From the NCBI RefSeq assembly GCF_029269265.1, contig NZ_JARIXP010000002.1:192436-256435 (forward strand): a DNA stretch of 64,000 nt. Reading direction: 5' to 3'. Of the stretch, positions 54,186 through 63,717 are shown one piece after another; within the stretch, counting starts at the first letter, position 1, and every line of letters starts with the position of its first letter. This stretch comes from Rheinheimera sp. 1928-s (GTDB lineage Bacteria > Pseudomonadota > Gammaproteobacteria > Enterobacterales > Alteromonadaceae). Made by a program: the position numbers and the translations under genes. Under the pieces are notes generated by a model that did no database searches, was not told the origin of the DNA, and saw nothing but the letters and a program-made list of their open reading frames with translations.

Positions 54186-57100
54186 ATGTTATCGCAATTT
54201 TTTATCAAAAGACCTATCTTTGCCGCTGTGCTGTCGCTGCTGATTTTTATCGGCGGCGCCCTGGCAGTCTGGCAACTCCCCATCACTGAATACCCTGAAG
54301 TGGTACCACCTACTGTGGTAGTGACGGCAAACTATCCGGGTGCTAACCCTAAAGTCATAGCTGAAACTGTAGCCTCGCCTTTAGAGCAGGAAATTAACGG
54401 TGTCGAAGACATGCTGTATATGTCTTCTCAGGCGACTTCTGATGGCCGTATGACCTTAACTATCACCTTCGCTATAGGCACAGATGTAGACCGTGCTCAG
54501 ACGCAAGTGCAAAGCCGGGTCGACAGAGCCAGCCCTCGCCTGCCGCAGGAAGTACAACGTTTAGGTGTAGTCACTGAAAAGTCATCACCAGACTTAACCA
54601 TGGTGGTGCATTTAACCTCACCGGACGACAGATACGATATGTTGTATTTGTCTAACTATGCGGCACTAAACGTCAAAGACGAATTAGCCCGCATTGACGG
54701 TGTAGGTGCTGTACGTTTATTTGGTGCCAGCGAATACAGCTTACGTATATGGCTGGATCCGAACAAAGTCTCTGCAGTAGGTTTATCACCTGCGCAAATT
54801 ATTGCGTCTATTCGTGAACAAAACCAACAGGCAGCTGCTGGTTCTTTAGGTGCCCAACCTGCGGGTGACAGTGATTTCCAAATTCTGATTAACGTCAAAG
54901 GCCGTTTAACCACAGAGCAGGAATTTGCTGACATTATCGTCAAAGTCGGTGAAGACGGCGAAGTAACCCGCATCCGTGATATTGGCCGGGTGGAATTAGG
55001 CGCTCAGTCTTATGCACTGCGTTCATTACTGAACAACAAAGACGCTGTGGCTATTCCTATTTTCCAGGCTTCTGGTTCAAACGCTATTCAGATTTCTGAT
55101 GATGTGCGCGCCACTATGGCTGAACTGTCCAAAGGTTTCCCTGAAGGTTTAACCTACGACATCGTCTACGACCCTACTGTATTCGTGCGTGGTTCAATTG
55201 AAGCCGTCGTAAAAACCTTGCTGGAAGCAGTGTTACTGGTGGTTTTAGTGGTGGTGTTATTCCTGCAAACCTGGCGTGCTTCTATTATTCCTTTAGTGGC
55301 CGTGCCTGTGTCCCTGGTCGGTACCTTTGCCTTTATGCACTTACTGGGCTTTTCACTGAACGCTTTATCTTTATTTGGTCTGGTATTGGCCATAGGTATA
55401 GTGGTCGATGACGCCATAGTGGTAGTCGAAAACGTCGAGCGTAATATTGCTGATGGCTTATCTCCTATGGCCGCTACGCAAAAAGCCATGAAAGAAGTGA
55501 CAGGCCCTATAGTTGCAACTACCTTAGTGCTGGCCGCTGTGTTTATTCCTACGGCTTTTATGTCAGGTTTAACAGGCCAGTTTTATAAACAGTTTGCTTT
55601 AACTATCACTATATCCACCTTTATCTCGGCGCTGAACTCCTTAACCTTAAGCCCGGCTTTATCGGCACTGCTGTTAAAACCTCATGGATCTAAGCCTGAT
55701 GCCTTAACCCGTGTACTGAACAAAGCTTTTGGCAGCTGGTTATTTGATCCTTTTAACCGTCTGTTTAGCAAAGCGTCCAAAGGTTATGGCCTGATGGTAC
55801 GTAAGGTAATTCGTTTTGGTGGCATTATCGGTATTCTGTACATTGGCTTAGTCGGCTTAACTGCTGTGCAGTTCCAGCAAACGCCTACAGGTTATGTGCC
55901 AGGTCAGGATAAACAGTACTTAGTGGCTTTTGCTCAGTTACCAGACGCCTCTTCTTTAGATCGTACCGAAGCTGTGATTAAAGAAATGTCACGTATTGCG
56001 GCTGAACATCCTGGTGTAGCGAACTCTATCTCCTTCCCGGGCTTGTCGATCAATGGTTTCACCAACAGTCCAAGCGCAGGCATAGTCTTTGTTGGTCTGG
56101 ATGACTTTAGCGAACGTGGCTCGGCTGAATTATCAGGCAACGCCATTGCCGCAGCGTTAAACCAGAAGTTCGCCGGTATTCAGGACGCCTTTATCGCCAT
56201 ATTCCCGCCTCCACCAGTACAAGGTTTAGGCACCATAGGAGGTTTCCGTCTGCAAATCCAGGACAGAGCCAACCTGGGTTATGAAGAACTGGCTGCTGTC
56301 ACCATGCAAGTGATGCAAAAAGCCTGGGCGACGCCTGAACTGGCCGGTGTGTTCTCCAGTTATCAGGTGAATGTGCCCCAGCTGGATTTAGACGTAGACC
56401 GTACCAAAGCCAAACAACAAGGCGTGGATCTGGACGAGATATTCCAGACGCTGCAAGTCTATATGGGCTCAGCTTATGTCAACGACTTCAACCAGTTTGG
56501 CCGGACTTATCAGGTGAATGTGCAGGCTGACGAGCAATTCCGTCAAGACCCTGAACAAATCCGTCAGTTGAAAGTGCGTAATAACGCAGGTGAAATGATC
56601 CCGCTGGGTTCCTTCATCAACGTGAAACATTCAGCTGGCCCTGACCGTGTGATGCACTACAACGGTTACACCACAGCAGAAATTAACGGTGGCCCTGCCG
56701 CTGGTTACAGTACAGGCGAAGCTCAGGCTGCCATTGAAAAAATTCTGGCTGAAACCTTACCTGTCGGTATGACTTACGAGTGGACAGAACTGACCTATCA
56801 GCAAATTCTGGCAGGTAACGCTGAACTGCTGGTGTTCCCGCTGGTGATACTGCTGGTGTTTATGGTGCTGGCCGCTCAGTACGAAAGCTTAACTTTACCG
56901 CTGGCTATTATCCTGATTGTGCCTATGACTTTGTTGTCGGCCATGACAGGCGTCTGGATCTATGGTGGTGATAACAACATTTTCACTCAGATAGGTTTGA
57001 TAGTACTGGTGGGGCTCGCGACGAAAAACGCCATCTTAATAGTCGAATTTGCCAAAGAGTTGCAGGACCACGGCATGAACACTATGGATGCCATTCTGGA

Positions 57101-57353
57101 AGCGGCCCGCTTACGTCTGCGTCCGATTTTAATGACCTCCATCGCCTTTATTATGGGTGTGGTGCCTATGGTGCTCTCAACAGGTGCCGGTGCAGAAATG
57201 CGTCAGGCCATGGGTGTAGCCGTATTCGCCGGTATGATTGGCGTCACTATCTTCGGTCTGATTTTAACACCGCTGTTTTATTACGCTCTGGCCAAACGCC
57301 GTGATCGCCAACTGGCACAGACTACTGTAACTGAGGACACTCATCATGCGTAA
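54186..57353 (+). CDS. RND multidrug efflux pump, HAE1 family
   Basis: 1055 residues with the 12-helix, two-porter-domain plan of AcrB/MexB. The proton-relay residues D408 and D409 lie in GIVVDDAIVVVENVERN and K947 in GLATKNAILIVEFAKE; N-terminal FIKRPIFAAVLSLLIFIGG and the DPTVFVRGSIEAVVKTL loop are typical. It exports diverse drugs or detergents with proton exchange. AAGGAACGGCT precedes the ATG. It overlaps the outer-membrane gene by eight bases. The exact drug range cannot be read from the sequence. Confidence 0.95.
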   Translation: MLSQFFIKRPIFAAVLSLLIFIGGALAVWQLPITEYPEVVPPTVVVTANYPGANPKVIAETVASPLEQEINGVEDMLYMSSQATSDGRMTLTITFAIGTDVDRAQTQVQSRVDRASPRLPQEVQRLGVVTEKSSPDLTMVVHLTSPDDRYDMLYLSNYAALNVKDELARIDGVGAVRLFGASEYSLRIWLDPNKVSAVGLSPAQIIASIREQNQQAAAGSLGAQPAGDSDFQILINVKGRLTTEQEFADIIVKVGEDGEVTRIRDIGRVELGAQSYALRSLLNNKDAVAIPIFQASGSNAIQISDDVRATMAELSKGFPEGLTYDIVYDPTVFVRGSIEAVVKTLLEAVLLVVLVVVLFLQTWRASIIPLVAVPVSLVGTFAFMHLLGFSLNALSLFGLVLAIGIVVDDAIVVVENVERNIADGLSPMAATQKAMKEVTGPIVATTLVLAAVFIPTAFMSGLTGQFYKQFALTITISTFISALNSLTLSPALSALLLKPHGSKPDALTRVLNKAFGSWLFDPFNRLFSKASKGYGLMVRKVIRFGGIIGILYIGLVGLTAVQFQQTPTGYVPGQDKQYLVAFAQLPDASSLDRTEAVIKEMSRIAAEHPGVANSISFPGLSINGFTNSPSAGIVFVGLDDFSERGSAELSGNAIAAALNQKFAGIQDAFIAIFPPPPVQGLGTIGGFRLQIQDRANLGYEELAAVTMQVMQKAWATPELAGVFSSYQVNVPQLDLDVDRTKAKQQGVDLDEIFQTLQVYMGSAYVNDFNQFGRTYQVNVQADEQFRQDPEQIRQLKVRNNAGEMIPLGSFINVKHSAGPDRVMHYNGYTTAEINGGPAAGYSTGEAQAAIEKILAETLPVGMTYEWTELTYQQILAGNAELLVFPLVILLVFMVLAAQYESLTLPLAIILIVPMTLLSAMTGVWIYGGDNNIFTQIGLIVLVGLATKNAILIVEFAKELQDHGMNTMDAILEAARLRLRPILMTSIAFIMGVVPMVLSTGAGAEMRQAMGVAVFAGMIGVTIFGLILTPLFYYALAKRRDRQLAQTTVTEDTHHA

Positions 57354-58785
57354 AACCATTCGTTTAACCGCTATCAGTATGGCATTAGCCTCACTGTTGT
57401 TTGGTTGTGCTTCAGTAGGCCCAAGCTATGCAGCACCTGTAGCAGCCAATGAGGTGCAACTGCCTGCTGAATATAAAGCAGCAGATAAAGCCCAAGACTG
57501 GTGGCAGCAGTTTAATGACCCTGTGCTTGATCAACTGATAGAAAAAGCCTTGCTGAATAACCAGACCTTAGCTGCGGCAGAAGCCAACGTAAAACGTGCT
57601 TACGCCGCCTTTGAAGACAGCGACAATGACGGCTGGCCTCGTATGGACATCACTGCCAGTCAGCAAAACAATCAGGTGCCGGACAGTGCCGCACAAAATG
57701 CCGGACAAATTCAGCGTCAGGCCAATTTAGGCGGTGCTTTAAGCTGGGATTTAGATTTATTTGGCAAACTGCGCCGCGCATCTGAAGCAGCCAATGCCAG
57801 AGCACAAGGTGCCGAACTGGCCTGGCAGGAAGCCAAAGTGCAATTGTTAGCTCAGGTCGCTGCCAGTTATGGCGACTACCGTGGGGCACAGCTGCGCCTC
57901 ACAGTAGCAGAGCAAAACCTCGGAAATTTGCGCCGTACCAAGCAAATTATTCTGGCACGCCGTGATGCAGGTTTTGCGTCCGATCTGGAAATCAGCCGTA
58001 TCGACGCGCAGATGTATCAGTTGCAAAGCACTCTGCCACAGTTTCAGTTTGCCAAAGCACAAGCTAACGCCACCATAGCGGCTTTAGTGGCGCAACCTGC
58101 AGAGCAGTTTGTGGTTGATGGATCTTTAGTGAAAGGTGAAAAACAAAGTCTGCCAGAACTGACAACACCTTTGTCTTTTGCCAATCAGCACAACTATTTA
58201 AAGTTCAGAACTGATGTAGCAGTAGCTGAGCGCGAACTGGCAGCCAGCACCGCAGATATAGGAGTGGCCACAGCAGAGCTCTACCCTGAAGTGTCTGTCA
58301 GTGGGTTCTTAGGTTTTATTGCCAGCCCTGGCCTGAGCCTGGGTTCGCAAAACGAAGCCTGGAGCATAGCGCCTAGTTTACGTTGGCAAGCCACAGAGCT
58401 GAGCTCTATTCAGGCCCGTATTCGCGGCGCAGAAGCATCTCAGCAAATGGCCTTTGCCCGCTTTCAGCAGACGGTGTTTGATGCCTTGGCGCAAATGCAA
58501 ACTTCACTGCACGGTTACAGAACCAGCCGTGAGCAACAGTTAAGCGCGCAGCAACAAGTAGCAGCCACTGAACAAGCTGTGCAATTGACACGAGCTCAAT
58601 ACGAAGCAGGCACCACTGAGTTTCTGGACTTACTGGACGCCGAACGTGACTGGTTAGCAGCCCGCGATCAGCAGGCTGCACTATCGACTCAAAGCTTCCA
58701 GCGTTTAGTCTCTGTCTACCGCGCCTTTTCGGGTGGTTTAGAACTGGAGCAAGGCACTCAGCAAATAGCCTTAGTGAAAGAGTAA
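57346..58785 (+). CDS. Outer-membrane efflux channel lipoprotein, NodT/OprM type
   Basis: 479 residues. Lipoprotein signal with lipobox LFGC, C21, then two OEP repeats (about 60-250 and 270-460): DWWQQFNDPVLDQLIEKAL, LGGALSWDLDLFGKLRRASEAANARAQG (trimmed) and RAQYEAGTTEFLDLLDAERDWLAARDQ (trimmed). It forms the exit duct for the pump encoded just before it, and overlaps that gene by eight bases, indicating translational coupling. Last gene of the operon; a terminator follows. Confidence 0.94.
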   Translation: MRKTIRLTAISMALASLLFGCASVGPSYAAPVAANEVQLPAEYKAADKAQDWWQQFNDPVLDQLIEKALLNNQTLAAAEANVKRAYAAFEDSDNDGWPRMDITASQQNNQVPDSAAQNAGQIQRQANLGGALSWDLDLFGKLRRASEAANARAQGAELAWQEAKVQLLAQVAASYGDYRGAQLRLTVAEQNLGNLRRTKQIILARRDAGFASDLEISRIDAQMYQLQSTLPQFQFAKAQANATIAALVAQPAEQFVVDGSLVKGEKQSLPELTTPLSFANQHNYLKFRTDVAVAERELAASTADIGVATAELYPEVSVSGFLGFIASPGLSLGSQNEAWSIAPSLRWQATELSSIQARIRGAEASQQMAFARFQQTVFDALAQMQTSLHGYRTSREQQLSAQQQVAATEQAVQLTRAQYEAGTTEFLDLLDAERDWLAARDQQAALSTQSFQRLVSVYRAFSGGLELEQGTQQIALVKE

Positions 58786-58836
58786 AGAGTTTGAAGGCTG
58801 GCTCCCTCTCCAGCCTTTGTTAAAGAGTAACTTTTT

Positions 58837-58878
58837 GGGCGTCCGGTTAGTCCCATTCCCAACGGACGCCCCTTTTTT
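58837..58878 (+). terminator. Terminator of the RND efflux operon
   Basis: GGGCGTCCG/CGGACGCCC stem with a 17-base loop and six Ts, 51 bases after the stop. A weaker hairpin (AAGGCTGG/CCAGCCTT, about 58795-58817) precedes it. Confidence 0.8.
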
Positions 58879-58913
58879 CCCTCACAATCAACACCAGTCA
58901 CCGCAAGACCATT

Positions 58914-58929
58914 GATAACTATTCTTATC
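58914..58929. promoter_or_regulatory. Possible Fur site upstream of the PepSY gene
   Basis: GATAACTATTCTTATC has GATAA/TTATC ends like half-sites of the iron repressor Fur box, followed by ATTACTATTAG. The match is partial, and the regulatory call rests on the PepSY gene downstream being of a type often iron-controlled. Confidence 0.35.
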
Positions 58930-58982
58930 CGCATTACTATTAGGCCAATTTTATTAGCTTGCTGAATAAGGCTGAACGTCCG

Positions 58983-60134
58983 GTGTTTAAACTCAAACAA
59001 CGCTTTTGGTTTTTAGTGCACGGTTGGGTAGGTTTACCTGTCTGGCTTATTTTTTGCGCTGTGTGTTTAACGGGCACCATTGCGGTTTTTAGTCATGAAC
59101 TCACCTGGCTGACCAACCCCAATGCCAGAGCAGAAAACCCACAAAACCTGCCTGTGAAACCTGCCACTGAACTGATTGCAGCGGTAAAAGCTGAAGTGCC
59201 TGACGCTGAAATTGGTACTGTGATGGTGATGGAACCTTATCTGGTCAACGCCATTGTATTTTCTACTGCCAAAGCACCCTTTGGTATTGCTTATGTCAAC
59301 CAGTACACAGGCAAAGTACAAGAGCTGAACTACGGCCTGAACTTCATTACTTTTATGCGTTCGTTACATGGCTGGTTATTGTTTCCCTGGCAAAGTAGCT
59401 ACAGCGTTGGCTATTACCTGGTCAGTGGTATGGCACTTTTGATGCTGGCGTCTTTAATCACAGGTTTAGTGATTTATAAGAACTTCTGGAAGTCTTTTAC
59501 CCAACCCAAAGTGCGTTTAAATCAGGGCCGTAAAACCCTGCTGACCGACTTGCACCGTTTAGCTGGTGTCTGGTCGATTTGGTTTTTAGTGGTGATGAGT
59601 CTGACGGGTTTATGGTATCTGGTGCAGGCTATTTTGTGGCACAACGATGTTGAGTTTTACCACGAAACTAAAATTCTGACAGCGGCTGAAGTGCCGGCCG
59701 CAGGTCAAAAACAGACGCCACCTTATTCATTGGAAGATGCTTTGGTGATTGCCAAGCAGACTTTGCCTGAGCTGCAACCAGCCTATATTGCGATGCCAGA
59801 ACATAACCGTGATTTATACCGTATTGCAGGTTCTGGTGATTCGATATTTTTTGATCAGTATTCTTATTCTGTGGCAGTGAACCCCTGGACAGGCCAGGTG
59901 ACTGATGTGCATACCCCGGATCAGATGGGAGGCCTTGAAGTGCTGAGCCATATTGCCGACCCGCTGCATTACGGCACTTTAGGTGGCATTTGGACCAAAA
60001 TCATCTGGTTCCTGTTTGGCTTATTATTGTCTGGTATGTCGATTACAGGTTTTATGATCTGGGGCAGTCGCACCGTCAAAGCAGCCCGGGCAGAACCCGC
60101 AGTCAGTTACAGTACTACAGAGGTAAATTCCTGA
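58983..60134 (+). CDS. PepSY-associated membrane protein (PiuB/iron-reductase-like)
   Basis: 383 residues from a GTG at 58983, which has AAGG eleven bases upstream; a TTG at 58959 is the alternative, and no ATG is available. Four membrane helices (starting FWFLVHGWVGLPVWLIFCAVCLTGTIAVF, trimmed) with conserved histidines (HGWVG near 14, SLHGWLLFPW near 130, DLHRLAGVW near 190) flank periplasmic PepSY regions, the pattern of heme-carrying ferric-siderophore reductases. Probably helps release iron or accept electrons at the inner membrane. It overlaps the next gene by one base (TGATG). Confidence 0.8.
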   Translation: MFKLKQRFWFLVHGWVGLPVWLIFCAVCLTGTIAVFSHELTWLTNPNARAENPQNLPVKPATELIAAVKAEVPDAEIGTVMVMEPYLVNAIVFSTAKAPFGIAYVNQYTGKVQELNYGLNFITFMRSLHGWLLFPWQSSYSVGYYLVSGMALLMLASLITGLVIYKNFWKSFTQPKVRLNQGRKTLLTDLHRLAGVWSIWFLVVMSLTGLWYLVQAILWHNDVEFYHETKILTAAEVPAAGQKQTPPYSLEDALVIAKQTLPELQPAYIAMPEHNRDLYRIAGSGDSIFFDQYSYSVAVNPWTGQVTDVHTPDQMGGLEVLSHIADPLHYGTLGGIWTKIIWFLFGLLLSGMSITGFMIWGSRTVKAARAEPAVSYSTTEVNS

Positions 60135-60592
60135 TGGCACAACGTTCAGACAATTGGTGGCAACGTAATAAATTTAAGCTCAATGCTTTAGTGCTGATTT
60201 TGCCATTCTGGTTTTTATACGACTCTTTAAGTCCGGTGTTTCCGCCGTCATGGTCCACTCAAAAAGTGGGGGCTTTTGAAGTAACCCCTACCCCGTTGAC
60301 GAACGACGCGCCATACCAGCATCATGGCGATTGGGTCAAAGATTTCAGCCTGCAATTCTGTGAAGGTTGCGTGGCCAATATCCGTCAGGCTTATATGGCA
60401 ATAGCTGCGGAACAACCTGCCATTGAAGACTTTGCCGAAACTGATCTGAGCATTCTGCACGGCAGCTCTTTTGCCCAACATGTGCATGCCAAAGCCACAG
60501 CTATGCCTAAAGCTGGTGATAAAGTCTGGTTACTGATTGAAGACTGGCAAGGTCAGGTGCATGTAGGCTCATGGGACTGGCCTCAGTCTTAG
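60134..60592 (+). CDS. Small membrane-anchored protein with CxxC, partner of the PepSY gene
   Basis: 152 residues. One N-terminal membrane helix (about 14-35, LNALVLILPFWFLYDSLSPVF), then a periplasmic-facing region with FCEGCVANIRQAY (C-x2-C, about 74-77) and a C-terminal LIEDWQGQVHVGSWDW. The start at 60134 overlaps the PepSY stop, so the two are translationally coupled. The function is not recognised; the cysteine pair could bind metal or be redox-active. The open frame can be extended upstream, but the overlap with the PepSY gene makes the internal ATG the right start. Confidence 0.75.
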   Translation: MAQRSDNWWQRNKFKLNALVLILPFWFLYDSLSPVFPPSWSTQKVGAFEVTPTPLTNDAPYQHHGDWVKDFSLQFCEGCVANIRQAYMAIAAEQPAIEDFAETDLSILHGSSFAQHVHAKATAMPKAGDKVWLLIEDWQGQVHVGSWDWPQS

Positions 60593-60600
60593 TTTTCTTG

Positions 60601-60656
60601 AAAATGGGGTCAGAACACATTAGTTACGCGTAACAAATGTGTTCTGACCCCATTTT
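60601..60656. repeat. Palindromic GGGGTCAGA-type element, copy 2
   Basis: Outer arms 60601-60621 and 60636-60656 pair perfectly (21 bp, AAAATGGGGTCAGAACACAT plus T); after one A/A mismatch the centre GTTACGCGTAAC is itself a palindrome. The outer arm matches the element at 2475-2523 with one base changed. It lies eight bases after a stop codon and is followed by a T-rich stretch, so it may also end transcription. Confidence 0.8.
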
Positions 60657-60734
60657 TAATTTTTGTTACAAAACCAAGCACAAATTAACCGGTTAAAGCG
60701 GTACACTTAAACAGTTCTGTTCACGAGGTCGGCC

Positions 60735-61748
60735 ATGAAACTGTTTTGGTTCGTTTTGCTGCTTGGTTATCACGCTCAAAGCACTGCTCAGAGCTGGCCG
60801 GGTTTTGCCAAACAACAATCCTGCCTCGAACTTTACCCCACATATCAGCAACTGGTTGATGAGGTCCGCTCTTATACCCCCTGGTACAGTATGGATCACT
60901 GGTTACTGCCCTGGCTATTGCCCAAACAACAATTTGAAGTCACCCAACAGCAGCTGAATTGTGCTCAACTGGAATACCAATCTGACACTCTGTTAGTTCA
61001 GGCATGGGGTTTACAGCCTCACAGCAAAAGCACAAAAAAAAGGCCTGTGATCATTTACAACAGAGGCGGCAATGCAGCTTTAGGCAGGTTGGATTTTGTC
61101 TCTGTGTTACGCCAGTTAAGTCCTTTAGCTCAGCAAGGTTTTATTGTGCTGGCCAGCCAGTACAGAGGTTCAGTCCCTAAAGATCAACAGACCTATGGCA
61201 AGGATCAGTTTGGTGGCGCTGACGTGAATGACATTCATCAACTGATTGAGCTGGCGAAAAAACTGCCAGAGGCTGACGCTAATAATATTTTTTTATACGG
61301 CATCAGCAGAGGCGGCATTATGAGCTATCTGACAGCCAGACAACGTGATGATATTCGCGCTATGGCCATTACCGGCGCGCCCGTCGATTTAGTCACAGAA
61401 CTGCCACGTCTGCCAGAAATGGAACTTATTTTCCGTAGCCTGATCCCGAACTACGATCAAAACAAACAACAGGAACTACAACAACGTTCAGTGCTGTATT
61501 GGGCAGAAGAATTACCTGCAACTTTACCCATTTTGCTGATGTATGGAGCTGAGGACCAGAGAGTGCACCCGGACAATTCACAACGGCTGGCGGCTAAGCT
61601 GACAGAGCTGCAACGCCCGGTAAAATTAATTGAATTTACCGATGCGGACCACTTATTAACAGACTACAAAGAGCAAGAACGTGAGGCTATGCTGCAGTGG
61701 TTTCGCCAGCACCAGCAAACTGAGCAAAAAGTAGTCACAGCTCCTTAA
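60735..61748 (+). CDS. Secreted alpha/beta-hydrolase, prolyl-oligopeptidase-like
   Basis: 337 residues with a signal peptide (about 1-19, ending TAQS). Catalytic triad candidates: nucleophile S191 in YGISRGGIMSY, D274 in GAEDQRVHPD and H306 in DADHLLTD. The oxyanion region is NRGGNAALG near 109-117. It resembles S9-type acyl-peptide hydrolases or dienelactone hydrolases. GAGG precedes the ATG. Substrate unknown. It ends four bases inside the convergent GGDEF gene. Confidence 0.85.
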   Translation: MKLFWFVLLLGYHAQSTAQSWPGFAKQQSCLELYPTYQQLVDEVRSYTPWYSMDHWLLPWLLPKQQFEVTQQQLNCAQLEYQSDTLLVQAWGLQPHSKSTKKRPVIIYNRGGNAALGRLDFVSVLRQLSPLAQQGFIVLASQYRGSVPKDQQTYGKDQFGGADVNDIHQLIELAKKLPEADANNIFLYGISRGGIMSYLTARQRDDIRAMAITGAPVDLVTELPRLPEMELIFRSLIPNYDQNKQQELQQRSVLYWAEELPATLPILLMYGAEDQRVHPDNSQRLAAKLTELQRPVKLIEFTDADHLLTDYKEQEREAMLQWFRQHQQTEQKVVTAP

Positions 61749-62755
61749 CCTGCAATCTCAACTCTGTTTCGTCCTAACTCTTTGGCTTTATATAAAGCTT
61801 GATCTGCGCGTTGTAACAACTGATCCAACGGGCTTTCCACTGAACTTGCAATACCTATACTTAAACTGCTTTCTAAACCTGATTGCTGCATCTGCTGTTT
61901 AAATTCATGCTGTACCCGCTCTGCCAAATGCAATAAACCTTGTGCATCTGTATCCGCAGCAGCCAATACAAATTCATCGCCGCCTAAACGACAGGCAATA
62001 TCACTTTGTCTGGCCACCGCCGCCAACACATTGGCTAAATGTTGCAATGCCTGATCGCCGGTTTCATGGCCATGCAGATCATTCAGCTGCTTAAACTCGT
62101 CAATATCAATCATCATCAAGGCTAAAGCAGTGTCCTGAGTTTCTGACTGAAGCTGGTATTGTTCAAATTTGGTTTGAAAAGCCCGGCGGTTATCCAGGCC
62201 TGTTAACTCGTCGGTATGAGCCAGATTTTCCATTTGCTGTGCCTGTTGGTACAGCTTATCTATGGTTTTTTCTGCCACTTTGACCTTTTTTTGTTGCAGT
62301 TGCATCTGTTGGTCCAATGCCATCTGGTAAGCGATTGCATCTGCAATCAGCTTCAGGCTGATTAACGTATGGTCTTTAATAACCACAAGGTTGTTACTGG
62401 CACCACACAAAGTACCTATGGTTTTACCTTCAGATAACACTGGCAAAGCAAAAAAACTTTGCATCCCCAAAGCCACACCTGCAGATCCGGGAAATAGCTC
62501 TGGCACTGCATCTGACTGCTCCAGTTTTGCATCAAATAACAAGCGGCACATTGAATCTGACCAGTTCACTACACTCCCCTCCAGCACTGGGACACTGGGT
62601 TGCCCTTCAACCAGCACCACTTGCTGGGTCAGAGCTTTCCAGTCAATACGGGTTAAAAATGTGGTATCTAAACCTGTTAAATGCTGCACCAATTGCAACA
62701 AAGGTCGGGCTGCTTGTTCAAGAGCTACACTGGTATAAAGTTGACGTTGCGGCAT
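61745..62755 (-). CDS. GAF-GGDEF diguanylate cyclase
   Basis: 336 residues. N-terminal GAF-type sensor (about 10-150), a coiled helix (about 150-180, LDQQMQLQQKKVKVAEKTIDKLYQQAQQ, trimmed) and a GGDEF domain (about 185-335) with intact GGDEF and an I-site RQSD five residues before it. Predicted to make cyclic di-GMP under product inhibition. The ATG at 62755 is given; a TTG at 62776 with AAGGG ten bases upstream is a real alternative. Signal unknown. It is the second stand-alone cyclase in the window. Confidence 0.9.
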   Translation of the reverse strand: MPQRQLYTSVALEQAARPLLQLVQHLTGLDTTFLTRIDWKALTQQVVLVEGQPSVPVLEGSVVNWSDSMCRLLFDAKLEQSDAVPELFPGSAGVALGMQSFFALPVLSEGKTIGTLCGASNNLVVIKDHTLISLKLIADAIAYQMALDQQMQLQQKKVKVAEKTIDKLYQQAQQMENLAHTDELTGLDNRRAFQTKFEQYQLQSETQDTALALMMIDIDEFKQLNDLHGHETGDQALQHLANVLAAVARQSDIACRLGGDEFVLAAADTDAQGLLHLAERVQHEFKQQMQQSGLESSLSIGIASSVESPLDQLLQRADQALYKAKELGRNRVEIAG

Positions 62756-62931
62756 AACGACTCTGATGGGCTGCAAGATGTAATATCCCTTGTAGCACTG
62801 TTTTCTCCCTGATGTGAGATTAGTACGTCGTTTTAGCTGTGTTGGAGCAAATAAAAATTATTTTTTTCAGGCTGTCGAATTCATTCAGGTCAAGCCGACT
62901 ACTCAGTGAATCAACCTAAGGAGAACTCAAC

Positions 62932-63360
62932 ATGACTCAATCCATTCAACAGTTATCCCAACAATGGGCCAGTGCAGTAGCCAGCCAGTCGATGGAACAG
63001 ATCATGGCTTTTTACGCCGACGAGCTGATTGCCTATGACGCTGTCGCTCAATTGCAGTTTATTGGTAAAACCGCCTACAAAAGCCATTGGCAACACTGTA
63101 TGGAATTTTGCCCTGGTGGCCATTCTAAGTTTGAACTGCGCGATTTAAACATTCAGCAAAACGACCAACTGGCATTCAGTCATGCACTGGTGTACTGCGA
63201 AGGCAGCAATGAAAAAGGCGAAACTCAGGGCTGCTGGATGCGCCTGACCCAAGGCTGGCAGATGCAACAAGGCCAGTGGCGTATTATTCATGACCATTTT
63301 TCTGTGCCTTTTGATATGGTATCTGGCGCCGTATTATTTGAACTGACACCAGATGCTTAA
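62932..63360 (+). CDS. NTF2/SnoaL-like protein (ketosteroid isomerase-type fold)
   Basis: 142 residues, no signal peptide: IQQLSQQWASAVASQSMEQIMAFYADELIAYDAVAQLQFIGK at the start and GQWRIIHDHFSVPFDM near the end form the usual cone-shaped fold. AAGGAGAACTCAAC precedes the ATG. It is nine bases ahead of a YciI-like gene, and such NTF2-YciI groupings usually accompany an ECF-type sigma factor, which would lie beyond the right edge. Function unknown. Confidence 0.85.
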   Translation: MTQSIQQLSQQWASAVASQSMEQIMAFYADELIAYDAVAQLQFIGKTAYKSHWQHCMEFCPGGHSKFELRDLNIQQNDQLAFSHALVYCEGSNEKGETQGCWMRLTQGWQMQQGQWRIIHDHFSVPFDMVSGAVLFELTPDA

Positions 63361-63369
63361 GGAGCAGCT

Positions 63370-63714
63370 ATGAAATATTTATGTTTAGTCTACAGCGATG
63401 AAAAGCTGCTGCACTCCTTGCCCGATAGTCCAAAAGATGAGGAATGTTTTGCTTATGCCGCTGCGGTACAAAACAGTGGCCGTATGCTGGCCGCCGAAGC
63501 GCTGCAGCCTATAGATACAGCCACCACCGTGCGGGTTCGCGCTGGTAAAACCTTATTAACCGATGGTCCTTTTGCCGAAACCAAAGAACAACTGGCTGGT
63601 TTTTATCTGGTGGAAGCCAAAGATTTAAACGAAGCGATACAGCTTGCTGCTGGTATTCCGGCAGCCCGGGTTGGTTCTGTTGAAGTACGTCCTATACGGC
63701 AACTGGAGGTGTAA
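63370..63714 (+). CDS. YciI-like protein (DGPF domain)
   Basis: 114 residues: ferredoxin-like fold MKYLCLVYSDEKLL, then TTVRVRAGKTLLTDGPFAETKEQLAGFYLVEAKDLNEAI with the DGPF motif at about residues 73-76, ending EVRPIRQLEV. Family members are related to muconolactone isomerases but mostly have no known activity. AAGGAGCAGCT precedes the ATG. It sits between the NTF2-like gene and a deleted paralogue. Confidence 0.92.
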   Translation: MKYLCLVYSDEKLLHSLPDSPKDEECFAYAAAVQNSGRMLAAEALQPIDTATTVRVRAGKTLLTDGPFAETKEQLAGFYLVEAKDLNEAIQLAAGIPAARVGSVEVRPIRQLEV

Positions 63715-63717
63715 AAT

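Noticed and set aside
58959-58982. TTG at 58959 as start of the PepSY gene
   Set aside because: No ribosome site precedes it; the GTG at 58983 has AAGG upstream and places the conserved N-terminal helix normally, though the choice remains uncertain.
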